Shown one piece after another: positions 1-8,316 of a stretch of 64,000 nucleotides of DNA. The stretch's first letter is position 1, and each line of letters begins with the position of its first letter. The notes below the pieces were generated by a model. It was given only the letters and a program-made list of their open reading frames with translations. It made no database searches and was not told the DNA's origin. Source of the stretch: FEN-1297 sp963843605 (GTDB lineage Bacteria > Bacteroidota > Ignavibacteria > Ignavibacteriales > Ignavibacteriaceae); assembly GCA_963843605.1 (NCBI GenBank), contig CAWJLA010000005.1, positions 186,001 through 250,000 on the forward strand, given 5' to 3'. The position numbers and the translations under genes were made by a program.

Positions 1-1017
1 TATCACGGACCGAACATACTCCGATGGGAAGAAAAACAGAAACCGGCAATCAAGAATTCTTCGGATGCAATAATCAGGATAAAAAAAACCACTATTTGCG
101 GCACCGATCTTCACATCATGAAGGGAGATGTTCCGGACGTTATTGAAGGCATTATACTCGGGCATGAAGGAATTGGAATAATTGAAGAGACCGGTCCGGG
201 TGTTTTTAATTTTAAAGCCGGCGACAAAGTTTTGATCTCGTGTATAACATCATGCGGAATTTGCAGCGCGTGTAAGAAGGGGATGTACTCGCATTGCGAA
301 ACCGGCGGCTGGATTCTCGGCCACTTGATTGACGGTACGCAAGCGGAATATGTAAGAATCCCTCACGCCGATAACAGTCTTTATCATATTCCGGATGCTG
401 CGGATGAAGAAGCGATTGTAATGCTTAGTGATATTTTGCCGACAGGATTTGAATGCGGTGTTCTTAACGGCAAAATCAATCCGGGAGATACCGTTGCAAT
501 TATCGGTGCGGGACCTATAGGAATTGCAACCCTACTGACAGCGCAATTCTACTCGCCTGCCGAAATTATTATGATTGATTTGGATGAAAACCGGCTAAAC
601 ATTGCGAGAGCCTGCGGGGCAACCAGGCTTGTTTCTAAAAATGCCGTTGAGGAAACAATGAAACTGACAAACGGAAAAGGTGTTGATGTAGCAATCGAAG
701 CTGTAGGCATTCCGGCTACGTTTGATATCTGCCAATCAATTATTGCAGAAGGCGGGCATATAGCAAACATTGGTGTTCACGGTAAAAGTGTAGAACTGCA
801 TCTTGAAAAGTTGTGGTCAAAAAATATTACTATTACAACCCGTCTTGTGGATACGGTAACCACACCGATGCTGCTGAAGACGGTTTCATCCGGAAAACTG
901 CAGCCGGAAAAGTTGATAACTCATCGGTTTGCGTTGAATGATATTATGAAAGCTTACGCTACATTCGGAAATGCGGCAAAAGAAAAAGCGCTAAAGGTTA
1001 TTCTTACAAACCCGTAA
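1..1017 (+). CDS. Zinc-dependent alcohol dehydrogenase, 5' end outside window
   Basis: Medium-chain, zinc-binding NAD(P)-dependent alcohol dehydrogenase; substrate not determinable, probably a short alcohol or polyol. The frame is open from base 1 and 39 codons precede the first ATG (118). These upstream codons carry family sequence, including the catalytic-zinc motif CGTDLH at about 97-114, so the true start lies upstream and the ATG at 118 is internal. Also visible are GHEGIG (second zinc ligand region), the four-cysteine structural zinc loop CGICSACKKGMYSHC, and the Rossmann motif GAGPIG. The C-terminus looks complete. It is followed by an unrelated lipoprotein gene 46 bp downstream. Family is secure; specificity is not. 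Confidence 0.9.
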   Translation, partial: YHGPNILRWEEKQKPAIKNSSDAIIRIKKTTICGTDLHIMKGDVPDVIEGIILGHEGIGIIEETGPGVFNFKAGDKVLISCITSCGICSACKKGMYSHCETGGWILGHLIDGTQAEYVRIPHADNSLYHIPDAADEEAIVMLSDILPTGFECGVLNGKINPGDTVAIIGAGPIGIATLLTAQFYSPAEIIMIDLDENRLNIARACGATRLVSKNAVEETMKLTNGKGVDVAIEAVGIPATFDICQSIIAEGGHIANIGVHGKSVELHLEKLWSKNITITTRLVDTVTTPMLLKTVSSGKLQPEKLITHRFALNDIMKAYATFGNAAKEKALKVILTNP

Positions 1018-1063
1018 GGGAGATAATAATTATATGAACCCCATATTATAATTGAGATAAGCT

Positions 1064-1693
1064 ATGGCTCCTTATAAGAAATTTATTATAGTTTCAGTAT
1101 TATGCTTCTTAATGTTTCTGATAGAAAGCTGTTCGTCATCCACGCTTGTTAATGTTTGGAATGATCCTTCATATCATGAATCACCGTTGAAGAAGATATT
1201 AGTCATTGCTATAAGAAGAAATCCAATACAGCGACGTATTTGGGAGGATGCTTTTGTCGGTGATCTTTTAAAGCATCGTATAGAAGCTACTTCATCTTAC
1301 CGTTTATTCCCGAATGCATTGCCGGATACAAATCAAGTTTTTGAAGCCATTCAAGAAAACAGTTTTGACGGAATTATAGTGATCCTCCTTCTTCATCCCG
1401 AGACTCAAACTAATTATGTTCAGGGTTATGTTACAACAGAAAAGACAACCCGATTTAATAACTTTCGAAATAGATATGATATTTATTATAATGATGTTCT
1501 CCATCCTGGATATGTGGATTCCCTGAAGGTCAAGCGCAGTTCGATAGATGTCTGGGCACTTAAGAAAGAAGACCGGATAATTTGGGGAGCTACGAGTAAT
1601 TCTCCGGATCTGAATACTGTGGAATCTGTTCAAAGCGATATTGCAGAACTTGTAATAGCAGAATTAGCACGGCACGCTATTATTAAGCCCTAA
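1064..1693 (+). CDS. Hypothetical lipoprotein, about 209 aa
   Basis: Predicted envelope lipoprotein. A hydrophobic N-terminal segment (residues about 6-22) ends in a lipobox-like IESC, giving a lipidated Cys near residue 23, followed by a Ser-rich stretch. The mature part starts with a pattern (VNVWNDPSY, then KKILVIAI) like DUF4136-type or other small Bacteroidota lipoproteins, but I cannot name the family. A central segment, FDGIIVILLLHPETQTNY, suggests an alpha/beta fold. It sits alone between the alcohol dehydrogenase and the lmo0937-type gene. Function unknown. Confidence 0.7.
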   Translation: MAPYKKFIIVSVLCFLMFLIESCSSSTLVNVWNDPSYHESPLKKILVIAIRRNPIQRRIWEDAFVGDLLKHRIEATSSYRLFPNALPDTNQVFEAIQENSFDGIIVILLLHPETQTNYVQGYVTTEKTTRFNNFRNRYDIYYNDVLHPGYVDSLKVKRSSIDVWALKKEDRIIWGATSNSPDLNTVESVQSDIAELVIAELARHAIIKP

Positions 1694-1793
1694 TTCAAGG
1701 CAGAATTTTTATATCTGTTACTGTGGATTAATATTAGCTCTATGGCGCTTTAACCGCTTGTTGAACACAATAGAAGTTATATATATTTCACAT

Positions 1794-1857
1794 CCAAAAG
1801 ACTTAGTCCCTTTTTCATCCTTTTGAACGATTGAATTACTTTATTTCTCTTTATAGC
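1794..1857 (+). promoter_or_regulatory. Repeated bipartite promoter-like element, copy 1
   Basis: Copy 1 of a ten-copy element. CCAAAAG is followed by TAGTCCCTTTTTCATCC, TTTTG, and box B CGATTGAAT whose C is at 1828. Box A (CTTTTTCAT) begins at 1810, 18 nt before box B. A -10-like TATAGC lies at 1852-1857. Box B is 77 nt before the ATG of the lmo0937-type gene at 1905. Regulatory function is inferred from repetition, strand and position. Confidence 0.7.
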
Positions 1858-1904
1858 TTCGTCTAGAATTTAATCATCGAAATTTAAAATAAAGGATAAT
1901 TACA

Positions 1905-2063
1905 ATGTTATATACAATTGGGGTTATTCTAATTCTTCTATGGCTGTTAGGACTTCTTACCTCCTTCGCCATGGGCGGCATTATGGATGCTTTACTTCCA
2001 ATTGGAATTATATTAGTCATAATAAGATTCATAAGCGGACGGCGCGCGTTTTGGAATCTGTAA
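1905..2063 (+). CDS. lmo0937-family small membrane protein, 52 aa
   Basis: Very small hydrophobic protein with two predicted membrane segments separated by a Gly-rich turn (SFAMGG) and a basic tail (SGRRAFWNL). It begins MLYTIGVILILLWLLG, typical of the lmo0937 family, which is often stress-induced. An AAAGGA ribosome site precedes the ATG. It is a close paralogue of the gene at 34906-35055: both open with MLYTI, share LWLLG and MGG, and end in GRRA. Both are preceded at 76-77 nt by the repeated promoter-like element, so the gene and its promoter appear to have been duplicated together. Precise role unknown. Confidence 0.8.
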   Translation: MLYTIGVILILLWLLGLLTSFAMGGIMDALLPIGIILVIIRFISGRRAFWNL

Positions 2064-2117
2064 AATACCAAAATCTTTTTAATAAGCAGCTCTCATAATT
2101 ATAAGTCTAATAAAAAC

Positions 2118-3188
2118 ATGACCGAACAAAATAATTTTCCCGGCGGATTACGTATACTTATCGGCGCAGCAGCATTTGTAATAATCATTGCCGGGATTAA
2201 CCTTGCCCAATCGGTTATTGTACTAATCCTGATCTCTATTTTTCTTGCAATTCTCGGAGCCCCGGCGGTACTCTGGTTAAAGAAGAAACATGTACCATCC
2301 ATATTAGCGGTTTTTATAGTTATGGCCGCTATGATAATCATTTTAGCCCTTATTAGCGCACAAATCGGCACATCCATCAGCAACTTTTCTAATGAACTAC
2401 CCCTGCTGCAGTCCAGTATCCGAGAACAGGTAATAGAACTGAGTGTATTTTTGAGAAGCAAGGGTTTTTCAGGGACACAAAAAATTTTGCTGGATTATAT
2501 AAATCCGGAAGCAGTAATGAAATTTACTGCAGGCCTATTAACCGGATTGAGTTCAGTTCTTTCCGATGTTATTTTAGTTCTTCTCACCGTAACTTTTACT
2601 TTGCTTGAAATTTCCAGCTTTCCCCAAAAACTCCGTGCTATTCTTGGTGACCCTGAACAGGTCTTTCCCCGGTTTACAAAATTCATCGTTGATATGAAAC
2701 GCTATATGGTCATTAAAACAATGATTAACCTTGCCGCGGGAATTTTAATCGCAGTTTGGATGGAAATACTCGGAGTGCAGTTTCCTGTTTTATGGGGTTT
2801 TCTTGCCTTTCTTCTTCATTATATACCTAATATCGGTGCTATAATTGCCGCTATTCCCCCGGCCCTTCTGGCACTAGTTCAAATTGGAATCGGCAGCTCA
2901 CTTCTTGTAGTCTCAGGTAATATTCTAATTGGATTCCTAATAGGTAATGTAATTGAACCGCGGCTCATGGGAAGAAGACTCGGACTTTCCACTTTGGTTG
3001 TTTTTCTCTCACTTATTTTGTGGGGAAGCCTGCTCGGATTGATCGGTGCCATTCTTTGTATACCGCTTACGATGGCCTTGAAGTATGCATTTGAAAGCAA
3101 TGAAAGCACACAATGGATTGCTGTGCTGCTGGGATCGGAAAAGTCGGATGAGATTTCTGCGCCAATTTTAAAAAAGACAAAAGAATGA
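2118..3188 (+). CDS. AI-2E family transporter (PerM/TqsA-like)
   Basis: Polytopic inner-membrane protein of the AI-2E/UPF0118 family. Members export signalling molecules or act as sodium/proton antiporters; the substrate here is unknown. At 356 aa the length is normal. Two N-terminal hydrophobic stretches lead to a periplasmic helical region (residues about 80-140), then the conserved C-terminal block with LHYIPNIGAIIAAIPPALLA, the signature of the family, and GNVIEPRLMGRRLGLSTL. The start at 2118 follows a short gap after the lmo0937-type gene, and the two may be co-transcribed. Family assignment is strong. Confidence 0.88.
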   Translation: MTEQNNFPGGLRILIGAAAFVIIIAGINLAQSVIVLILISIFLAILGAPAVLWLKKKHVPSILAVFIVMAAMIIILALISAQIGTSISNFSNELPLLQSSIREQVIELSVFLRSKGFSGTQKILLDYINPEAVMKFTAGLLTGLSSVLSDVILVLLTVTFTLLEISSFPQKLRAILGDPEQVFPRFTKFIVDMKRYMVIKTMINLAAGILIAVWMEILGVQFPVLWGFLAFLLHYIPNIGAIIAAIPPALLALVQIGIGSSLLVVSGNILIGFLIGNVIEPRLMGRRLGLSTLVVFLSLILWGSLLGLIGAILCIPLTMALKYAFESNESTQWIAVLLGSEKSDEISAPILKKTKE

Positions 3189-3304
3189 TGAACACTCTGG
3201 TTACTGACAGTAGATTTTTAATAGCATAGCTCCGGTAATAATATGTAAAAATGTATTTGAAGAAATGACTTTTTACATAAGTATTCTGGTTAAAAGATTG
3301 TAAG

Positions 3305-3916
3305 ATGGAACTTATTATTTTTCTAAAAGGAATCTTTATAGGTTTTGCGCTGGCGGTGCCGATTGGGCCTATCGGAATAATGTGTATCCGTAAGACACTG
3401 AACGAAGGACGATTACGCGGATTAATTGTTGGTCTCGGTGCTGCAACTGCAGATTTACTCTACGGCTGTGTTGCGGCATTTGGAATTACGTTTATATCAA
3501 ATACGCTTGTCAGCCAACGAATATGGATACGGTTAGTTGGAGGAGTGCTTCTTCTTTACCTGGGTATAAGAACTTTTCTCAAACTTCCTACTAATACTGT
3601 TATCCCTATTAACAGTAACGGAATTTTGCGATCATATCTCACGGCATTTATATTAACACTTACTAATCCATTGACCATCTTTGCTTTTATAGCTGTATTC
3701 GCGGCACTCGGTTTTGGAAACGATCTTGGTAATTTTACGGCATCGGTTCTTGTTGCAGGCGTTTTTATCGGTTCATGTTTATGGTTTTTGTCCCTTAGTT
3801 CCGGTGTTATGCTTTTTAGAAAAAAATTAGATTTGACCGGACTGAAATGGGTAAACAGAATTGCAGGAATCTTAATAATCATCTCCGGTGTTATAGTTAT
3901 GGTTAGCTTGCTATGA
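3305..3916 (+). CDS. LysE family translocator
   Basis: Predicted amino-acid or metabolite exporter of the LysE/RhtB family, inner membrane, about 203 aa with six hydrophobic segments. The family signature near the N-terminus is clear (FALAVPIGPIGIMCIRKTL), followed by GATADLLYG and, in the second half, LTLTNPLTIFAFIAVFAA, the repeat-two counterpart. The TGA stop overlaps the ATG of a 37-codon remnant. Substrate cannot be inferred from context: the AI-2E transporter lies upstream and Mla genes about 500 bp downstream. Confidence 0.88.
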   Translation: MELIIFLKGIFIGFALAVPIGPIGIMCIRKTLNEGRLRGLIVGLGAATADLLYGCVAAFGITFISNTLVSQRIWIRLVGGVLLLYLGIRTFLKLPTNTVIPINSNGILRSYLTAFILTLTNPLTIFAFIAVFAALGFGNDLGNFTASVLVAGVFIGSCLWFLSLSSGVMLFRKKLDLTGLKWVNRIAGILIIISGVIVMVSLL

Positions 3917-4026
3917 TTTTTATACGGGAAAGTTTAATTGGTTTTATTCTCGTCTGTATGGGTATTCAATTTGCTATTAATGGCGTGAAGGATCTGGTAT
4001 TAAATACAGGGTCTTGGAAAATGTAG
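3913..4026 (+). pseudogene. 37-aa ORF resembling a MarC-type C-terminus
   Basis: Short ORF whose ATG overlaps the LysE stop (ATGA). It reads SLIGFILVCMGIQFAINGVK, which resembles the last membrane helix of MarC/UPF0056 proteins. If so, it is a leftover tail after loss of the rest of the gene. Alternatively it is a small translationally coupled hydrophobic peptide. The rest of the 3917-4414 gap holds repeated element copy 2 and, at about 4326-4357, an imperfect inverted repeat (CATTAA..CCCG / CGGGTTAATG). Confidence 0.3.
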
Positions 4027-4183
4027 AACCGGAAACTGCGCTGATTTTTTTACTATTTTGTCTGCTTTATTTTCCTTGAAAGTTTTTCCCAGGAACTCAA
4101 GTTAAGGACAAAATTTGAAACTACTTCGACACAAAATTTTAATAAAAGAATAGGTCATGCCCGATTAGAGGCCTATTCACCAT

Positions 4184-4249
4184 ACTAAAGATGTAGTTCC
4201 TTTTTCATTCCTTCGCTCGATTGAACAATTCCGAACTTCTTTTTATAAT
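4184..4249 (+). promoter_or_regulatory. Repeated bipartite promoter-like element, copy 2
   Basis: Box A CTTTTTCAT begins at 4200 and box B CGATTGAAC at 4218, the invariant 18-nt offset. A perfect TATAAT lies at 4244-4249, two bases further out than in most copies. Next start codon is mlaE at 4415, 197 nt from box B. It suggests that the Mla operon belongs to the same regulon. Confidence 0.65.
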
Positions 4250-4414
4250 ATTACTCAAGTTAACCGTCTAAATAATTTCGGTGTGAAAAACCGTTGATAC
4301 TTTTGCAATAAACTGTTTCTCATTCCATTAACACCCGACTTTAGTTGCGGGTTAATGATAAAAGCATAAATATTTCGAACTGTATAAAATTAGATATTTA
4401 ATAACTCTAATAAA

Positions 4415-5257
4415 ATGAAAAATAAAATTTTACCGTTGTCCCGGAATAAAAACCCGGTTGCGGAGATCACTCATGAAAGTATTTCCGAAATAATTGATGA
4501 TTCGGTATTTAAAAAATTCTTTTTGGAAATTGCTTCGATTGCAATATTTATGTGGCACTTTTTTAAAGAAGTATTTAAACCGCCGTATGAGTTTAATGAA
4601 CTACTTAAACAATGTTACATGATCGGTTACAAATCCCTTCCTTTAATAGCCGTTACAGGATTTATAATAGGGCTTGTCCTTACTATTCAGTCTAGACCGA
4701 CATTAGCAAAATTCGGAGCGGAATCTTGGCTGCCTGCGATGGTTGCAGTTTCAATTATACGGGAAATTGGACCGGTTATAATTGCGTTAATCTTTGCCGG
4801 GAAAGTAGGATCGGGAATAGGTGCGGAACTGGCATCGATGAATACAACAGAGCAAATTGATGCAATGCAGGTATCGCATACCAATCCATTTAAATATCTT
4901 GTTATTACGAGAGTACTCTCCGCCACATTGATGCTTCCGTTATTGGTAATTTTTGCGGATGGTATTGGTTTGTTAGGGTCATTTGTCGGCGTTAATATAA
5001 AAGGAGATGTAAGTCTTTACTTCTTTTTTTCGCAGATTTTTCAAAGCCTGGAATTTCAAGATTTGTTACCTGCTTTTATCAAAACCTTTTTCTTCGGGTT
5101 TGCTATCGGGCTTGTCGGAAGTTATATGGGATATTATTCAAACAAGGGAACAGAAGGTGTTGGGAAAGCCGCAAACTCAGCCGTTGTATTCGCATCCTTA
5201 ATGGTTTTTATTATAGATATGATAGCAGTGCAAATCACAAGTTTGCTTCAACATTAA
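4415..5257 (+). CDS. mlaE: MlaE family ABC transporter permease
   Basis: Inner-membrane permease of the MCE/Mla phospholipid-transport ABC system that maintains outer-membrane lipid asymmetry. At 280 aa it has a long polar N-terminus (about 60 residues) followed by the MlaE domain with about five hydrophobic segments. Recognisable blocks are AVTGFIIGLVLTIQSRPTLA, VSIIREIGPVI, GKVGSGIGAELASM and TEQIDAMQV. The order permease-ATPase-MCE protein, with gaps of 17 and 30 bp, is the core of a mla operon. mlaB and mlaC equivalents are not visible here. The operon is preceded by repeated element copy 2. Confidence 0.92.
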   Translation: MKNKILPLSRNKNPVAEITHESISEIIDDSVFKKFFLEIASIAIFMWHFFKEVFKPPYEFNELLKQCYMIGYKSLPLIAVTGFIIGLVLTIQSRPTLAKFGAESWLPAMVAVSIIREIGPVIIALIFAGKVGSGIGAELASMNTTEQIDAMQVSHTNPFKYLVITRVLSATLMLPLLVIFADGIGLLGSFVGVNIKGDVSLYFFFSQIFQSLEFQDLLPAFIKTFFFGFAIGLVGSYMGYYSNKGTEGVGKAANSAVVFASLMVFIIDMIAVQITSLLQH

Positions 5258-5274
5258 AATAGGTAATCAGAAGA

Positions 5275-6045
5275 ATGACAGAGAACGCTGCTTTAATAGG
5301 AAACGATAAAAAACAAAACAGTTTTGTTGTTGAGATGGAACATCTTAAGAAATCTTTTGGGAATAACCATGTTCTCCGGGATATTAATTTGGCGATTCAT
5401 AAAGGAGAAAATCTCGTAATACTCGGGAAATCAGGTACAGGTAAATCGGTTCTCATTAAATGCATTGTGGGATTGATTGATATTGATGAGGGAAAGCTTG
5501 TAATACTCGGGCATAATATTTCCGACCTAAATAGTGAGGAACTGATTGAAGTACAAGAGAAGATAGGTTTCCTTTTTCAAAGCGGCGCATTGTATGATTC
5601 CATGACGGTAAGAGAAAACCTTGAATTCCCCCTTAGAAGACAAATGCGTTCGATGCAAAAAGAAAAAATGAACTTGCTTATAAAAGAAGCGTTGGAAAAT
5701 GTGGGACTTTCTGAAACGATTAATGAAATGCCATCTGAACTTTCCGGCGGTATGCGTAAGAGGTTAGGCTTAGCCCGAACGTTGATTTTAAAACCAGAAA
5801 TAATGCTTTATGACGAACCTACTACCGGTCTGGATCCCATAACATCAAAAGAAATAAGTAAGCTTATTCTGGAAGTTCAAAAAAAATATAATACTTCATC
5901 CATCATTATCACACACGATATTGAATGCGCAAGGTTGACAGCAAACCGGATAATAGTGATAAAAGACGGAGTATGCGCCGCAGAAGGAACCTATACAGAT
6001 CTTCTGCAATCGCCGGATACATGGATAAGATCATTTTTCGAGTAA
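5275..6045 (+). CDS. mlaF: ABC transporter ATP-binding protein MlaF
   Basis: Cytoplasmic ATPase of the Mla lipid transporter, 256 aa, normal length. Walker A is GKSGTGKSV, the ABC signature is LSGGMRKRLGLAR, Walker B is IMLYDEPTTGLDP, and the switch histidine is in IIITHD. The MRKR variant after the LSGG core is typical of MlaF-type ATPases. It starts 17 bp after mlaE and is followed 30 bp later by the MCE-domain gene, so the three are almost certainly one transcript. Confidence 0.93.
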   Translation: MTENAALIGNDKKQNSFVVEMEHLKKSFGNNHVLRDINLAIHKGENLVILGKSGTGKSVLIKCIVGLIDIDEGKLVILGHNISDLNSEELIEVQEKIGFLFQSGALYDSMTVRENLEFPLRRQMRSMQKEKMNLLIKEALENVGLSETINEMPSELSGGMRKRLGLARTLILKPEIMLYDEPTTGLDPITSKEISKLILEVQKKYNTSSIIITHDIECARLTANRIIVIKDGVCAAEGTYTDLLQSPDTWIRSFFE

Positions 6046-6075
6046 CGAATCAGACAAACTATAAGAGAAGAATAA

Positions 6076-6942
6076 ATGAAAAATAATATATCGAATAAAA
6101 TAAAGCTTGGTATATTTATTTCCCTTGGAATTTTTGTGTTTATTGTAGCAATATATTTTATCGGCGAGGGGCAGCAGCTATTCAGAAATACATTTCACAT
6201 AAGCGGAGTATTTAAGGATGTTGCAGGACTTCAGGCAGGAAATAATGTACGGTTATCCGGCGTAAATGTGGGAACCGTAAAAAACGTAAGTATAGTTAGT
6301 GATACTTCCGTTAGAGTAGATATAATAATCGATGAAAGCACCCGGGAGTTTATAAAGAAAGATGCAGTTGCAATTATCGGCTCAGACGGACTTATGGGAA
6401 ATAAAATTTTAATTATAAATCCCGGAACTGGCGGGAAAAGAGAAATAGAAAACGACGACGTTATCGAAACAATCCAGCCGATTAGTATGGATGATATAAT
6501 GAAATCATTAAACACAACTATCGGCAATACATCCAAAATAACAGATGATTTATCTAAAATTACCGGTAATATAGAATCGGGGAAAGGAACTATAGGAAGG
6601 CTGATAATGGATCAATCGTGGAGTCATAATTTCGATTCTACTTTTACTAATTTGAAAGACGGGTCGGAAGGGTTTAAAACACTTATGGATAAATCTGGTG
6701 AAATAGGTAATATGCTGAGATCACTAAAATCAACTATTGATAATACATCCGATATCACAAACGATTTATCTAAAATTACCAGCAGCATACATTCAGGTGA
6801 CGGGCTAATAGGAAGACTGCTTATGGACAAATCATGGGGGCTAAAATTTGATTCTACTTTTGAAAATATGAAAGAAAGTACCAATAATTTAAATATACTT
6901 ATGAAGAAGGCAAAAAGCAGCTGGCTGCTGTGGGGTTTTTAA
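6076..6942 (+). CDS. mlaD: MlaD family MCE-domain protein
   Basis: Membrane-anchored periplasmic lipid-binding subunit. One N-terminal membrane helix (residues about 10-30) is followed by an MCE domain (about 36-115: VAGLQAGNNVRLSGVNVGTV, then GSDGLMGNKILIINPG). The C-terminal part contains two copies of an approximately 75-residue unit (TSKITDDLSKITGNIESG then TSDITNDLSKITSSIHSG, each followed by GxIGRLxMDxSW), which should form extended helices. Last gene of the operon. The tandem C-terminal unit is unusual compared with short E. coli-type MlaD. The organism probably uses a longer periplasmic tube. Confidence 0.88.
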   Translation: MKNNISNKIKLGIFISLGIFVFIVAIYFIGEGQQLFRNTFHISGVFKDVAGLQAGNNVRLSGVNVGTVKNVSIVSDTSVRVDIIIDESTREFIKKDAVAIIGSDGLMGNKILIINPGTGGKREIENDDVIETIQPISMDDIMKSLNTTIGNTSKITDDLSKITGNIESGKGTIGRLIMDQSWSHNFDSTFTNLKDGSEGFKTLMDKSGEIGNMLRSLKSTIDNTSDITNDLSKITSSIHSGDGLIGRLLMDKSWGLKFDSTFENMKESTNNLNILMKKAKSSWLLWGF

Positions 6943-7040
6943 TATTTGATAATCTGAAATAGATTTCGATAAAATATTTTGAAGTCGAAAATAGAAGCCG
7001 GCCTAACGGGTCTACAATTATGAAAAGTAAAGAAAATTAA

Positions 7041-7088
7041 ACAATTTTGATAGTCGAAGATAACGGCATCGCTTTAAAGGCAATTTAA
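7041..7088 (+). pseudogene. Fragment resembling a receiver-domain start
   Basis: A 15-codon open stretch reads TILIVEDNGIALKAI and then stops. It matches the first beta strand and acidic pocket of CheY-like receivers (ILIVEDN). Nothing further downstream on this strand continues the domain. It is probably debris of another response regulator, in line with decayed signalling genes on the opposite strand. Confidence 0.3.
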
Positions 7089-7109
7089 AGATTAATAGAA
7101 ATTATAAGT

Positions 7110-7866
7110 ACGGAAAGACAATATTCAAACTTTTTGCGAGTAACTTGGGAGACTGTAAAATAAATAGGTTCATCATTACTCATAATTATTGCAACATAAG
7201 AACCGTTAAACATTAGTTCAATCTTTTCAAAAATTTCGTATTCATTATAATGCTGCGGTGAACTCTAAGAGAACTTTTATCGGGCAGCATTTTTCCCAGC
7301 TTCTATCGATTTATTTACAATGGCTTTATTGCTACTTTTTAAAAATACTTCGGTGTTATCATCTAAAGCTTTTATTATAATAATATCATTCGATGGGGTA
7401 AGAATATACACGACCTTCGATTTAAGAAGTATATTTCATACACTGATACAGTTTTTCTTTTTTCTAACTCTTCATCTTAACTTTGTTTTAATTTATCAAT
7501 TCTTTTCTGGCGGTTAGTTACTAATTCTAGCAGCTTCTTTGGACTGATTGGTTTAGTGATGTAAGCATGAACAACGAGATGCACAGCACTCCGGAAGGTC
7601 TTTATGTAAACATATCCAATCAAACAAATAAAATGAATCTAAAAAGCATTTTCATCTTCATTTAATACTCTTTTTACTTCAAAACCTCCTACTACAGGCG
7701 TACCTAAATCGCAAATGATTAAATCCGGCTAAAATGACTTTGCTAGTTCGATCCTTTTTCTTTCTACTTAGGCTGTTAGGAACTCATATCCTGCAGAGTT
7801 GAATATTTCAGTTATCACTTTCCTTAGAGATAAACCATCCTCGATGACGAGATTTCTTTTGTAATT
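7110..7866 (-). pseudogene. Decayed LytTR-type response regulator
   Basis: Minus-strand remnant of a receiver plus LytTR DNA-binding response regulator. Between 7860 and 7650 one frame reads LVIEDGLSLRKVITEIF, an in-frame stop, ELAKSF, another stop, then PDLIICDLGTPVVGGFEV (phospho-acceptor Asp region). Near 7540, AYITKPISPKKLLEL is the receiver end (conserved Lys-Pro). From about 7440 to 7130, across at least two frame changes, come VVYILTPSNDIIIIKAL, EVFLKSSNKAIVNKSIEAG, LPDKSSLRVHRSIIMN and MFNGSYVAIIM, the order and motifs of a LytTR domain. Several stops and frame changes make it nonfunctional. It lies just after a kinase remnant, so the pair was probably one two-component system. Confidence 0.75.
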
Positions 7867-7920
7867 GGCGGCCTAAAACTTTTTATGTTATTACGGCTGC
7901 AATAAATTACATGTTTTTAA

Positions 7921-8240
7921 TTATAGTTGAAAACGGACGGCAGTTTCTTTATCCAGCTCACTAAATATATAAATCTCTGAATTAAAAAAGGATAATATTT
8001 TTTGGGCTATAACAATTTCCATTCCATTTCCGCTCTGACTAAACGAGCCTCTATTGGACTGTTAAAATGTTTAAAGGTTTGCAACTTGTTTATTTGTAAT
8101 TCCGACCCGTTATCTTTTAGCAATAAATAATATTTTCAATAACCACTTTCCTATTCACTTCAATCTTTGTCCCTTTTACCGAATACACAAAGGCATTTTC
8201 CGAGAGCTGAGGAATTACAATAGAATTCGATTTTTCCGTC
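7921..8240 (-). pseudogene. Decayed histidine kinase ATPase domain
   Basis: Minus-strand remnant of a HATPase_c domain. At about 8220-8120 one frame reads IVIPQLSENAFVYSVKG and KIEVNRKVVIENII, matching the N-box region (the usual ENAxKYS). After frame changes a DNGSELQ box appears. Then at about 8050-7921 comes SGNGMEIVIAQKIL and ELDKETAVRFQL followed by TAA, matching the G2 box and the end of the domain. Everything upstream (sensor, HisKA) is missing. It sits directly ahead of the decayed LytTR regulator in the same orientation, as in LytS/LytT-like pairs. Confidence 0.65.
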
Positions 8241-8316
8241 ATTTATATTTCATACGGTTCTATATTTATTCTAAAATAATTAGCGTATTCATTAATGCAA
8301 ATTATTTATTAATAGA

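Noticed and set aside
4326..4357. Imperfect hairpin before mlaE as a riboswitch or terminator
   Set aside because: Short, bulged stem without T-run or any recognisable riboswitch core; noted only as an inverted repeat.
7320..7517. 65-codon plus-strand ORF
   Set aside because: Antisense shadow of the decayed LytTR regulator; no ribosome site.
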